From assembly GCA_947177695.1 (NCBI GenBank), contig CAMWVO010000178.1, positions 1 to 5,044 on the forward strand: a stretch of DNA of 5,044 nucleotides, in the 5' to 3' direction. Every line of letters starts with the position of its first letter. Position 1 is the first letter of the stretch. The stretch is from an uncultured Clostridia bacterium (GTDB lineage: Bacteria; Bacillota; Clostridia; Oscillospirales; Ruminococcaceae). The position numbers and the translations under genes were made by a program. The notes under the pieces are model-generated. The model was not told the origin of the DNA and searched no databases. It was given only the letters and a program-made list of their open reading frames with translations. This document shows, piece after piece, positions 1-4,960 of this stretch.

Positions 1-264
1 CGCAAGAGCTGTGTGCGCCTTGTTGGGCTTGGCGTCAAGACGCAGAAGCTTGTCGCGGTAGAATTCGTAAAAATCGTCAAGGTGATTGCAGTAAAATGTC
101 CTGCTCAGAATCGTTTCGGGAGGGTACTTGTATTTCTGATTGTAAAGACCGTCCACGCTTCTGAAATCGGGTATGCCGCTTTCGGTGGACACGCCTGCGC
201 CGCCGAAAAACACGATGTTGTCAGACTCGCTGACCCATTGTCTGAGCTGTTCCAATTTGTCCAT
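1..264 (-). CDS. Sir2-family NAD-dependent protein deacylase, N-terminal part (runs off window)
   Basis: The first 88 codons of a sirtuin can be read on the minus strand; the rest lies beyond base 1. Seen in sequence: residues 22-36 read GAGVSTESGIPDFRS, the NAD-binding Rossmann signature of the family. They are followed by a GLY motif (39-41) and a YPPE...FYEFYRDKLL helix region (47-74), as in the bacterial class that includes Thermotoga Sir2 and CobB. Residues 78-88 (AKPNKAHTALA) match the usual 'KPN.AH..LA' stretch before the catalytic domain continues. Known for the family: it removes acyl groups from lysines using NAD+, releasing nicotinamide and O-acyl-ADP-ribose, in the cytoplasm. The ATG at 264-262 is chosen because an AGGGAG ribosome site (271-276) lies six bases upstream. 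The gene starts 24 bases after the folA stop, so it is probably co-transcribed with folA. A functional link to folate is not implied. The catalytic His and any zinc cysteines lie outside the window. Confidence 0.95.
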   Translation of the reverse strand, partial: MDKLEQLRQWVSESDNIVFFGGAGVSTESGIPDFRSVDGLYNQKYKYPPETILSRTFYCNHLDDFYEFYRDKLLRLDAKPNKAHTALA

Positions 265-288
265 AAAAATCTCCCTTTTCTTGTCTTT

Positions 289-774
289 TTATTTTTTCTC
301 GTATATGCAGTACCTGAATGTCAGTCCCTCAAATTCATGGTCGTCCGATGTATTCATCAGCAGCCATTCGGGATCTTCGTCAAGGTTGGGGAAAAACACG
401 TCCGCATCGGGATTTCCGTCTACCTTTGTGATGACCGCATTATCACAGTACGGCAGCATATCGCGGTATATCTCTCCGCCTCCCGCAACAAAAACTTTTT
501 CTCTGTCCTTTACCCGTTCAAGAACTTCCTCAACGCTTCTGCAAACATCCGCGCCCTCGCAGGTAAAATTTACATCACGCGATAAAATAATATTGCTTCT
601 GTCCTTTAACGGCTTGCCGTTCGGCATTGTCTGCAAGGTCTTTCTGCCCATAATTACAGTGTGACCGAGAGTAGTCCTGCGGAAAAATTTCTTGTCCTCA
701 GGAATGTTGAACAGCAGGTCGTTATTTTTTCCTATGCCCCAGTCTTCGCTTACAGCGGCAATTGCAGTGATCAT
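289..774 (-). CDS. folA: Dihydrofolate reductase
   Basis: This 161-residue protein has the normal length of a bacterial chromosomal DHFR. It reduces 7,8-dihydrofolate to tetrahydrofolate with NADPH in the cytoplasm, recycling the cofactor that thymidylate synthase oxidises. Seen in sequence: N-terminal strand ITAIAAVS (2-9); Met20-type loop WGIGKNN (12-18); the folate-binding acid Asp27 inside NIPEDKKFF; VIMGRKT (40-46), the NADPH-contact helix; RSNIILSRD (59-67); FVAGGGEIY (95-103), the glycine pair contacting NADPH; and a late ITKVD strand. An oddity is Phe22 where E. coli DHFR has Trp22. The ATG at 774-772 is set by a GGGAG site (784-788) nine bases upstream and by the fixed spacing of the first strand. 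thyA lies upstream on the same strand, separated by a small membrane protein gene and a 354-base gap with its own promoter. Transcription is therefore probably partly independent of thyA. Confidence 0.97.
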   Translation of the reverse strand: MITAIAAVSEDWGIGKNNDLLFNIPEDKKFFRRTTLGHTVIMGRKTLQTMPNGKPLKDRSNIILSRDVNFTCEGADVCRSVEEVLERVKDREKVFVAGGGEIYRDMLPYCDNAVITKVDGNPDADVFFPNLDEDPEWLLMNTSDDHEFEGLTFRYCIYEKK

Positions 775-835
775 TAAAATCCGCTCCCTTTCTTTTATAC
801 AGTACTATGTACCATTCGGCAGGTTCGCAATTATT

Positions 836-865
836 ATTATATGCAAGGACAATAAACTGTGTCCC
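836..865 (-). promoter_or_regulatory. Possible proximal folA promoter (P2)
   Basis: On the minus strand a perfect TATAAT (841-836) lies 18 bases downstream of GGGACA (865-860), a -35 with four of six consensus bases. It would start RNA near 829, about 55 bases before the folA ATG. The region around the -10 is a run of TTA/ATA repeats, so a chance TATAAT is quite possible. It is weaker than the upstream candidate at 942-970. A perfect 10-base palindrome TTGCATGCAA (874-883) sits just upstream. Confidence 0.35.
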
Positions 866-880
866 GCACAAACTTGCATG

Positions 881-925
881 CAAATTTATTTGTAACAAAT
901 TTATTTGTAACAAATTTATTTGTTT
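881..925. repeat. Three 15-base AT-rich tandem repeats upstream of folA
   Basis: Plus-strand unit CAAATTTATTTGTAA occurs at 881-895 and 896-910 (identical), then at 911-925 with the last two bases changed to TT. Each unit contributes to nested dyads: ACAAAT-TT-ATTTGT within a unit, and ATTTGT-A-ACAAAT across each junction. The array begins about 10 bases after the predicted start of RNA from the 942-970 promoter, so it would be in the folA leader. It is also just upstream of the second promoter candidate. It could be a multi-site operator, or in RNA a set of alternative weak hairpins. No regulator can be named. Confidence 0.8.
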
Positions 926-941
926 ACTGCCGCGAATTTGT

Positions 942-970
942 ATTATACCATACTTTTTTATGCAGAACAA
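942..970 (-). promoter_or_regulatory. folA promoter with extended -10 (P1)
   Basis: On the minus strand a perfect TATAAT (947-942) is preceded by TGG (950-948), giving the extended -10 form TGnTATAAT. A weak -35, TTGTTC (970-965, three of six), lies 17 bases upstream. RNA would start near 935, leaving a leader of about 160 bases before the folA ATG; that leader includes the 15-base repeat array. An extended -10 can compensate for a poor -35, and such promoters often use an activator. Two direct repeats at 982-1018 occupy the activator position. Confidence 0.65.
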
Positions 971-980
971 GGCGTTTTCC

Positions 981-1020
981 GCGTCAAATAAGTGAAAAAA
1001 CCGTCGATTAAGTGAAAAGC
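981..1020. repeat. Two 20-base direct repeats just upstream of folA P1
   Basis: Bases 982-998 (CGTCAAATAAGTGAAAA) and 1002-1018 (CGTCGATTAAGTGAAAA) match at 15 of 17 positions, with a period of exactly 20 bases, about two helical turns. Relative to the predicted folA start near 935 they cover roughly -47 to -83, directly upstream of the weak -35. This is the usual geometry for two same-face activator or repressor half-sites. On the minus strand the core reads TTTTCACTTA. I do not recognise the regulator. Confidence 0.6.
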
Positions 1021-1088
1021 ATTTTCGGCAACACATTTGCTATAGCGTTCGCCTTGCCGCTCATATTTTTTTGATACCTCCGGTTGTT

Positions 1089-1131
1089 GCTTACGGCGGC
1101 AATTGCTGTTACCGCAAAAAATTTCCTTTCA
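1089..1131 (-). pseudogene. Decayed remnant of a second folA 5' end
   Basis: Read on the minus strand, 1112-1089 encodes VTAIAAVS, almost the same as ITAIAAVS at the start of folA. At the DNA level 1089-1106 matches 748-765 in 17 of 18 bases, and the full 27-base stretch 1089-1115 matches 748-774 in 21. A GAAAGG ribosome-site-like sequence (1130-1125) lies upstream, as it does for folA, and it overlaps the stop of the small membrane protein gene. The position of the ATG is now GCG (1115-1113). The frame stays open to a TAA at 1010-1008, and beyond the first eight residues only vague DHFR resemblance remains (GK.N...N.LP). I infer a partial duplication or displaced ancestral folA start, once tightly coupled behind the thyA cluster. 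It is not expected to make protein. Confidence 0.45.
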
Positions 1132-1353
1132 AAAAAACATTGCAAAGAAAAGTATAACGCCGAAAATTACAAAAACTATCCCGCCTATCCTTGTGCATAG
1201 TATACCTGCGTCGGAGGGCTCGGCATTCTTCGGCATACCGTGTTCTATCCACCACGCGTCTTCGGGAAAGATCACCTGTAAAACGCCTATCAGGACAACT
1301 ATCACGGGAATTACCAATGAATAAATTTTGAGGATAGTATCGTCGGACATCAT
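1129..1353 (-). CDS. Small two-helix membrane protein, DUF6199-like
   Basis: This is a 74-residue protein with two hydrophobic segments at about residues 10-29 and 56-74. They are joined by a short polar stretch containing EDAWWIEHG (31-39), KNAEPSD (42-48) and TRIGG (54-58). The pattern 'WW...KNAEPSD...RIGG' is, from memory, that of a family of short uncharacterised Firmicutes membrane proteins (DUF6199); the family name should be checked. Function is unknown, and the location is probably the cytoplasmic membrane. Start choice: the frame opens further at a GTG (1362-1360), but this overlaps the ribosome site. AAGGA (1368-1364) is placed 10 bases before the ATG at 1353-1351; a second ATG follows directly at 1350. 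The gene begins 39 bases after the thyA stop on the same strand, so it is probably read from the thyA promoter. No clear rho-independent terminator follows it. Confidence 0.8.
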   Translation of the reverse strand: MMSDDTILKIYSLVIPVIVVLIGVLQVIFPEDAWWIEHGMPKNAEPSDAGILCTRIGGIVFVIFGVILFFAMFF

Positions 1354-1392
1354 AAAAATCACTTCCTTACAAATTCAACACTTGCCGCAAAC

Positions 1393-2223
1393 CTAAATTG
1401 CCACGGGGAACTTTACTTCCTCAGGGTTATACTCGTACCCCTCCAAGGTAAAGCTGTCCGGAGTGAAACCGTAAAAATCCGTCACAGACTTGTCTATAAC
1501 AAATTTCGGCGCGGAATATGTCCTGCGTTCAATAAGCTCTTTGATAATAGGAATGTGCCTGTCGTAAATATGGGCGTCCGCAATAACGTGGACAAGCTCG
1601 CCTGCCTCCAGACCGCTCACCTGTGCAAGCATATGTACCAGTACGGCATACTGGCAGACGTTCCAGTTATTTGCCGCAAGCATATCCTGCGAACGCTGGT
1701 TCAGAATGGCGTTGAGCCGATTTCCCGACACGTTGAAGGTCATGCTGTAGGCGCATGGGTAAAGGTTCATTTCGGACAGGTCGTGGTGATTATACAGATT
1801 TGTAATGATCCTGCGGCTTGCGGGATTGTGCTTCAGGTCGTACAGAACTCTGTCCACCTGGTCGAAGTCCCCCTCGTGGTAATGGTGCTTAACGCCCATC
1901 TGATAGCCGTAAGCCTTGCCGATAGAGCCGTTTTCGTCCGCCCAGCTGTCCCAGATGTGAGCGTCAAGGTCGCCTATGTTGTTAGACTTTTTCTGCCATA
2001 TCCAGAGAAGTTCTTTTATCACGGTTTTGAAAAACGTCCTGCGGAGGGTCATAATGGGAAATTCCTCCGACAGATCGTAGCGGTTTACGACGCCGAATTT
2101 TTTTATGGTATGCGCGGGAGAGCCGTCCTGCCATCTGGGACGTACGTCCATATCCTCGTCTGAAACGCCGTTCTCCAGAATATCTCTTACGTTTGCGATA
2201 AAAATTTCATCTGCACGGCTCAT
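1393..2223 (-). CDS. thyA: Thymidylate synthase
   Basis: A 276-residue ThyA that converts dUMP and 5,10-methylene-tetrahydrofolate to dTMP and dihydrofolate in the cytoplasm. Seen in sequence: ELLWIWQKKSNNI (71-83) and WDSWADENGSIGKAYGYQ (91-108), the latter matching the family's WDEWADENG..G..YG block; SRRI (136-139), the phosphate-binding arginines; LYPCAY (154-159) with nucleophile Cys157; QRSQD (176-180); Asn188 in NNWNV, which selects dUMP; DAHIY (216-220) with the His and Tyr that contact the deoxyribose; and the conserved C-terminus FPVAI. The PCAY active site (PCH in E. coli) and GSPAHT (34-39) resemble the Bacillus-type branch. Start choice: the frame extends 21 codons further, but AGGAGG (2236-2231) lies seven bases before the ATG at 2223-2221, and the promoter -10 falls inside the longer frame. 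It is followed at 39 bases by the small membrane protein gene, then by folA. Confidence 0.98.
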   Translation of the reverse strand: MSRADEIFIANVRDILENGVSDEDMDVRPRWQDGSPAHTIKKFGVVNRYDLSEEFPIMTLRRTFFKTVIKELLWIWQKKSNNIGDLDAHIWDSWADENGSIGKAYGYQMGVKHHYHEGDFDQVDRVLYDLKHNPASRRIITNLYNHHDLSEMNLYPCAYSMTFNVSGNRLNAILNQRSQDMLAANNWNVCQYAVLVHMLAQVSGLEAGELVHVIADAHIYDRHIPIIKELIERRTYSAPKFVIDKSVTDFYGFTPDSFTLEGYEYNPEEVKFPVAI

Positions 2224-2254
2224 TGATGTTCCTCCTAAAATATAGTTATATAAT

Positions 2255-2283
2255 ATTATATCATATTTGCAACGGAATTTCAA
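2255..2283 (-). promoter_or_regulatory. thyA promoter
   Basis: On the minus strand TTGAAA (2283-2278, five of six consensus) is followed after 17 bases by a perfect TATAAT (2260-2255). RNA would start near 2248, giving a leader of about 25 bases with the AGGAGG site. The -10 lies inside a perfect 14-base palindrome, ATATAATATTATAT (2248-2261). This is probably just AT-rich symmetry but could be an operator. Confidence 0.85.
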
Positions 2284-2316
2284 CAATTTTTTGAATAATA
2301 CCGCTTATCCGCATTA

Positions 2317-2495
2317 AGAACCTGTCCACATAGGCATAAGCGCACGTCTTTTCGGCAATCTTTTGCCGCTAACTGCGTTAAAAATTCTTGAAATACCCGC
2401 TGTATTCAAAAAGCTGAAGCTTTTGCGAATTTTTGCCTTGTTATCGACAAAATCTTGCCAAAAATCCGCACACTTATCCTATGTGGACAGGTTCT
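2317..2495. mobile_element. 179-base MITE-like element with long inverted repeats
   Basis: The ends are perfect 18-base inverted repeats: AGAACCTGTCCACATAGG at 2317-2334 and its complement at 2478-2495. The symmetry continues imperfectly inward, with matching blocks ATAAG, TTTT.GGCAA, TTTTG.CG.TAAC and AAAAATTC, so arms of about 70 bases (2317-2387 and 2427-2495) face each other. The 39-base centre holds two smaller hairpins: 2388-2409 (TTGAA.TAC/GTATTCAA) and 2409-2424 (AAAAGCT-GA-AGCTTTT). There is no coding capacity. The short size, clean termini and intergenic location fit a non-autonomous transposable element. I cannot see a clear target-site duplication: flanks are ...CATTA on the left and AAATT... 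on the right. It sits between the divergent thyA and feo promoters without disrupting either. A structured RNA or chromosomal repeat of another kind is the alternative. Confidence 0.7.
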
Positions 2496-2505
2496 AAATT
2501 TTGAT

Positions 2506-2551
2506 ACGGCGGGCAACTCCCGCAGGCTGAGAACCCGTTTGATGTGAGTTG
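2506..2551 (+). other. Short GC-rich folded segment with a possible pseudoknot
   Basis: GCGGG-CAACT-CCCGC (2509-2523) is a perfect 5-base stem with a 5-base loop. The loop plus the next base, CAACTC (2514-2519), is complementary to GAGTTG (2546-2551), and ACG (2506-2508) can pair with CGT (2536-2538). The text between, AGGCTGAGA..ACCCGT (2524-2538), resembles the pyrimidine-sensing half of a TPP riboswitch, but the second half (a CTGATCTGG / CCAGCG-type stretch) is not there. The segment lies upstream of the feo promoter and outside both leaders, so if it is an RNA its transcript is unexplained. Confidence 0.3.
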
Positions 2552-2591
2552 AAACAAAATTTATTTCCGAAAATATTTGCTTATTTTTTAC

Positions 2592-2620
2592 TTGACAATC
2601 TATGCATATAGGAGTATAAT
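2592..2620 (+). promoter_or_regulatory. feoAB promoter, perfect consensus
   Basis: TTGACA (2592-2597), a 17-base spacer and TATAAT (2615-2620) match the sigma-70/sigma-A consensus at all twelve positions. RNA would start near 2627, giving a leader of about 44 bases that contains a long dyad (2633-2656) and the feoA ribosome site. So strong a promoter implies that expression is set mainly by repression. Confidence 0.93.
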
Positions 2621-2632
2621 AATTTAGTACGA

Positions 2633-2656
2633 AAAAGTTAGTTTAAGCTAATTTTT
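2633..2656. promoter_or_regulatory. Probable metal-responsive operator of feoAB (DtxR/MntR-like dyad)
   Basis: A 24-base inverted repeat with no spacer is centred between 2644 and 2645. Its core TTAGTTTAAGCTAA (2638-2651) is flanked by A-run and T-run arms; of twelve pairs ten are Watson-Crick and two are G-T. It starts about six bases after the predicted start of feo RNA, where a bound repressor would block the promoter. TTAG...CTAA halves are typical of DtxR/IdeR/MntR family sites (known consensus TTAGGTTAG...CTAA), and feo operons in Gram-positives are commonly controlled by that family. The regulator itself is not in the window. As RNA the dyad could also fold just ahead of the ribosome site. 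Confidence 0.6.
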
Positions 2657-2670
2657 GAAAGGAACTCATT

Positions 2671-2922
2671 ATGACTTTGAACGAACTTAAAACAGGACAG
2701 TCTGCCGTTATAACAAGCGTGGGCGGGGACGGCGCGCTCAGGTGCAGACTTCTCGATATGGGACTTATCCCCAAAACAAAGGTTATGATAAGAAAGGTCG
2801 CTCCAATGGGCGACCCGATCGAGCTTTTCCTCAGGGGCTACGAGCTTACAATTCGTCTTGAGGACGCGGAAAAAATTGCCGTTGCCCCCGATACTGTTAC
2901 GGAGGAGGCGGTCACGGTATGA
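2671..2922 (+). CDS. feoA: Ferrous iron transport protein A
   Basis: An 83-residue FeoA, the usual size for this small SH3-like cytoplasmic protein that assists FeoB in Fe2+ uptake. Seen in sequence: the opening MTLNELKTGQSAVI; the family motif RLLDMGLIPKTKV (26-38), where a Gly is more usual at Lys35; and the closing strand pair RGYELTIRLEDAEKI (55-69). The ATG is set by AAAGGA (2658-2663) seven bases upstream. Its stop overlaps the feoB start in an ATGA (2919-2922), showing translational coupling and one operon. The frame lies directly behind a perfect promoter and a dyad operator, so it should be repressed when metal is plentiful. Confidence 0.95.
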   Translation: MTLNELKTGQSAVITSVGGDGALRCRLLDMGLIPKTKVMIRKVAPMGDPIELFLRGYELTIRLEDAEKIAVAPDTVTEEAVTV

Positions 2923-4928
2923 TACTTGCTCTTGCGGGAAACCAGAACTGCGGAAAGACCACACTGTTCAACCAGCTTACAGGCTCAAATCAGCACGTGG
3001 GAAACTTCCCCGGCGTAACGGTGGACAGGAAGTCCGGCGAGGTGCGGGGACAGAAAAACTGCGAGGTAGTGGATCTGCCCGGAATTTACTCCATACGCCC
3101 CTACACAAACGAGGAAATAGTGGCAAGGGACTTTCTCCTTGACGAAAAGCCCGACGCTATAATAAACATCGCCGACGCTACCAATATCGAGCGCAATCTC
3201 TATCTCACCCTGCAAATGTTGGAAATGAACATTCCCATGGTGCTTGCGCTTAACATGATGGACGAGGTTCGCAACAACGGCGGAACGATAGACGTAAAGG
3301 GACTCTCCGAGCGGCTGGGAATACCCGTCCTGCCAATAAGCGCGGCGAAAAATGAGGGTATTGACGAGCTTATCTCAAAGGTCATCGAGTGCGCCGAGAA
3401 AAAGAAAAAGCCCAAAAAGCTTGACTTCTGCCACGGCGCGGTACACCGCTGCATACACGCGGTATCCCACATGGTGGAGGATCACGCCCTGCTTGCGGAT
3501 ATGTCCCCCCGCTTTGCGGCGACAAAGCTTGTGGAGAACGACCCCGATATAAACGAAAAGCTGAAGCTCAACGACAACGAGCTTGAAATGATAGAGCACA
3601 GCGTGTCCGAAATGGAAAAAGAGCTTGACATGGACAGAAACGCCGCTCTTGCGGATATGCGCTACACCTTTATCGAGGAGGTCTGCCGCGAGACGGTGGT
3701 GAAGTGCCGCGAAAGCAAGGAGCATATCCGAAGCGTCAAAATAGACAATATCCTGACGGGGAAATACCTTGCCATACCGCTTTTCCTCTGCATAATGCTG
3801 CTTATTTTCTGGATAACCTTCGGCTCGGTGGGGGCATGGCTAAGCGACATTTTCTCCGCCCTGATAGACTTTGTGATATCGGGCGTTGACAAGGCTCTGA
3901 CGCTGTACGGGCTTAATCCCATTGTACATAGCCTAATCATAGACGGAATTTTCGCGGGCGTGGGAAGCGTTCTCAGCTTTCTGCCCACGATCGTCACGCT
4001 GTTTTTCTGCCTGTCCATTTTAGAGGACAGCGGCTACATGGCGCGTGTGGCGTTCGTAATGGATAAGCTGCTGAGAAAGATAGGTCTGTCGGGACGTTCC
4101 TTTGTGCCTATGCTTATCGGCTTCGGATGCAGCGTCCCCGCTATAATGGCGACGAGAACGCTGTCCTCGGAGCGTGACAGGCGCATGACTATTTTCCTTA
4201 CGCCCTTTATGAGCTGCAGCGCAAAGCTGCCTATTTATGCGGTCTTTACGGCGGCGTTTTTCCCGAAGTACAAGGCGCTGGTGATGATGGCGCTGTACGT
4301 TTCGGGAATGGTGGTTGGCGTTATCTGCGGACTTATCATGAACAAGACAAAGTTCAAGGGAAATCCCGTTCCGTTCGTAATGGAGCTGCCGAATTACCGT
4401 CTGCCGTCGGCGAAAAGCGTGGGAATGCTGATGTGGGACAAGGCAAAGGACTTCATGCAGAAAGCCTTTACGGTAATATTTTTTGCAACGATCATAATCT
4501 GGTTTTTACAGACTTTTGACCTGCGTCTCAACGTTGCGGAAAACAGCTCGGACAGCCTGCTTGCCATGCTTGGCACGATAATCGCGCCTCTGTTCAGACC
4601 TCTCGGCTTCGGCGACTGGAGAGCGGCTACGGCTCTTATCACTGGTTTTTCCGCAAAGGAAGCAGTGGTGTCAACGCTTGCGGTGCTGTCGGGTTCAAGC
4701 GCTGCGGAGCTGGAAACGGTACTTGGCGGAATGTTCACGCCTGTTTCGGCAACAAGCTTTCTTGTGTTCACCCTGCTGTATACGCCGTGCGTGGCGGCTA
4801 TCGCAGCGGTAAAGCGGGAAATGAGCAGCGGCTGGTCAGCGTTTGTGATGGTGCTTGTGCAGTGTTTTGCGGCATGGGTGGTTTCATTTGCGGTATATAA
4901 TGTCGGTGCGTTGATATTTGGACTATAA
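2919..4928 (+). CDS. feoB: Ferrous iron transport protein B (GTPase-coupled Fe2+ permease)
   Basis: A 669-residue FeoB that imports Fe2+ across the cytoplasmic membrane, with an N-terminal G domain. Seen in sequence: G1 GNQNCGKTT (7-15); G2 region NFPGVTVDRKSG (29-40); G3 DLPG (52-55); G4 NMMD (112-115); G5 SAAK (141-144). A charged helical linker (about 155-275) follows, then membrane segments from about 282 to the C-terminus. The two gate motifs are GCSVPAIMATRT (403-414) and SCSAKLPIY (432-440); FSAKEAVVSTLAVL (577-590) and LLYTPCVAAIAAVKRE (619-634) are further family blocks. Length is at the short end for FeoB because the protein stops after the last helix (YNVGALIFGL), with no cysteine-rich tail or FeoC fusion. 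The P-loop Gln and Cys replace the Pro and Ser of E. coli-type FeoB; I believe this is common in Clostridia. Start: ATG within the ATGA overlap with feoA. No feoC is visible before the window ends. Confidence 0.98.
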   Translation: MILALAGNQNCGKTTLFNQLTGSNQHVGNFPGVTVDRKSGEVRGQKNCEVVDLPGIYSIRPYTNEEIVARDFLLDEKPDAIINIADATNIERNLYLTLQMLEMNIPMVLALNMMDEVRNNGGTIDVKGLSERLGIPVLPISAAKNEGIDELISKVIECAEKKKKPKKLDFCHGAVHRCIHAVSHMVEDHALLADMSPRFAATKLVENDPDINEKLKLNDNELEMIEHSVSEMEKELDMDRNAALADMRYTFIEEVCRETVVKCRESKEHIRSVKIDNILTGKYLAIPLFLCIMLLIFWITFGSVGAWLSDIFSALIDFVISGVDKALTLYGLNPIVHSLIIDGIFAGVGSVLSFLPTIVTLFFCLSILEDSGYMARVAFVMDKLLRKIGLSGRSFVPMLIGFGCSVPAIMATRTLSSERDRRMTIFLTPFMSCSAKLPIYAVFTAAFFPKYKALVMMALYVSGMVVGVICGLIMNKTKFKGNPVPFVMELPNYRLPSAKSVGMLMWDKAKDFMQKAFTVIFFATIIIWFLQTFDLRLNVAENSSDSLLAMLGTIIAPLFRPLGFGDWRAATALITGFSAKEAVVSTLAVLSGSSAAELETVLGGMFTPVSATSFLVFTLLYTPCVAAIAAVKREMSSGWSAFVMVLVQCFAAWVVSFAVYNVGALIFGL

Positions 4929-4960
4929 GTTTTTATTTAACGCACCACGCACTATGTAGC

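Noticed and set aside
13..664. Two long plus-strand frames (13-585 and 173-664)
   Set aside because: They are antisense to the sirtuin and folA genes, which carry clear family motifs on the minus strand; the plus frames show none.
881..925. CRISPR array
   Set aside because: The 15-base units are contiguous with no spacers and no cas genes are present.
722..1036. Minus-strand frame of 104 codons containing a 5-residue periodic stretch
   Set aside because: The periodicity comes from the 15-base DNA repeats, the frame runs into folA out of frame, and there is no ribosome site.
1354..1362. GTG start giving the small membrane protein three extra residues
   Set aside because: It overlaps the AAGGA ribosome site; the ATG at 1353 has proper spacing.
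1555..2163. Plus-strand frame of 202 codons
   Set aside because: It is the complement of thyA and has no recognisable motif or start signal.
2224..2286. 21-codon N-terminal extension of thyA
   Set aside because: It covers the promoter -10 and -35 and the AGGAGG site, and ThyA proteins begin near MSRADEIF.
2317..2495. Plain intrinsic terminator
   Set aside because: It lies between divergent promoters, has 70-base arms and no terminal T-run.
2638..2964. Minus-strand frame of 108 codons over feoA
   Set aside because: It is antisense to feoA and the start of feoB; no ribosome site and no family resemblance.
3375..4018. Minus-strand frames over feoB (3375-3725, 3662-4018) and a similar one at 4394-4771
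   Set aside because: They are shadows of feoB codon use; the feoB frame contains all the GTPase and permease motifs.
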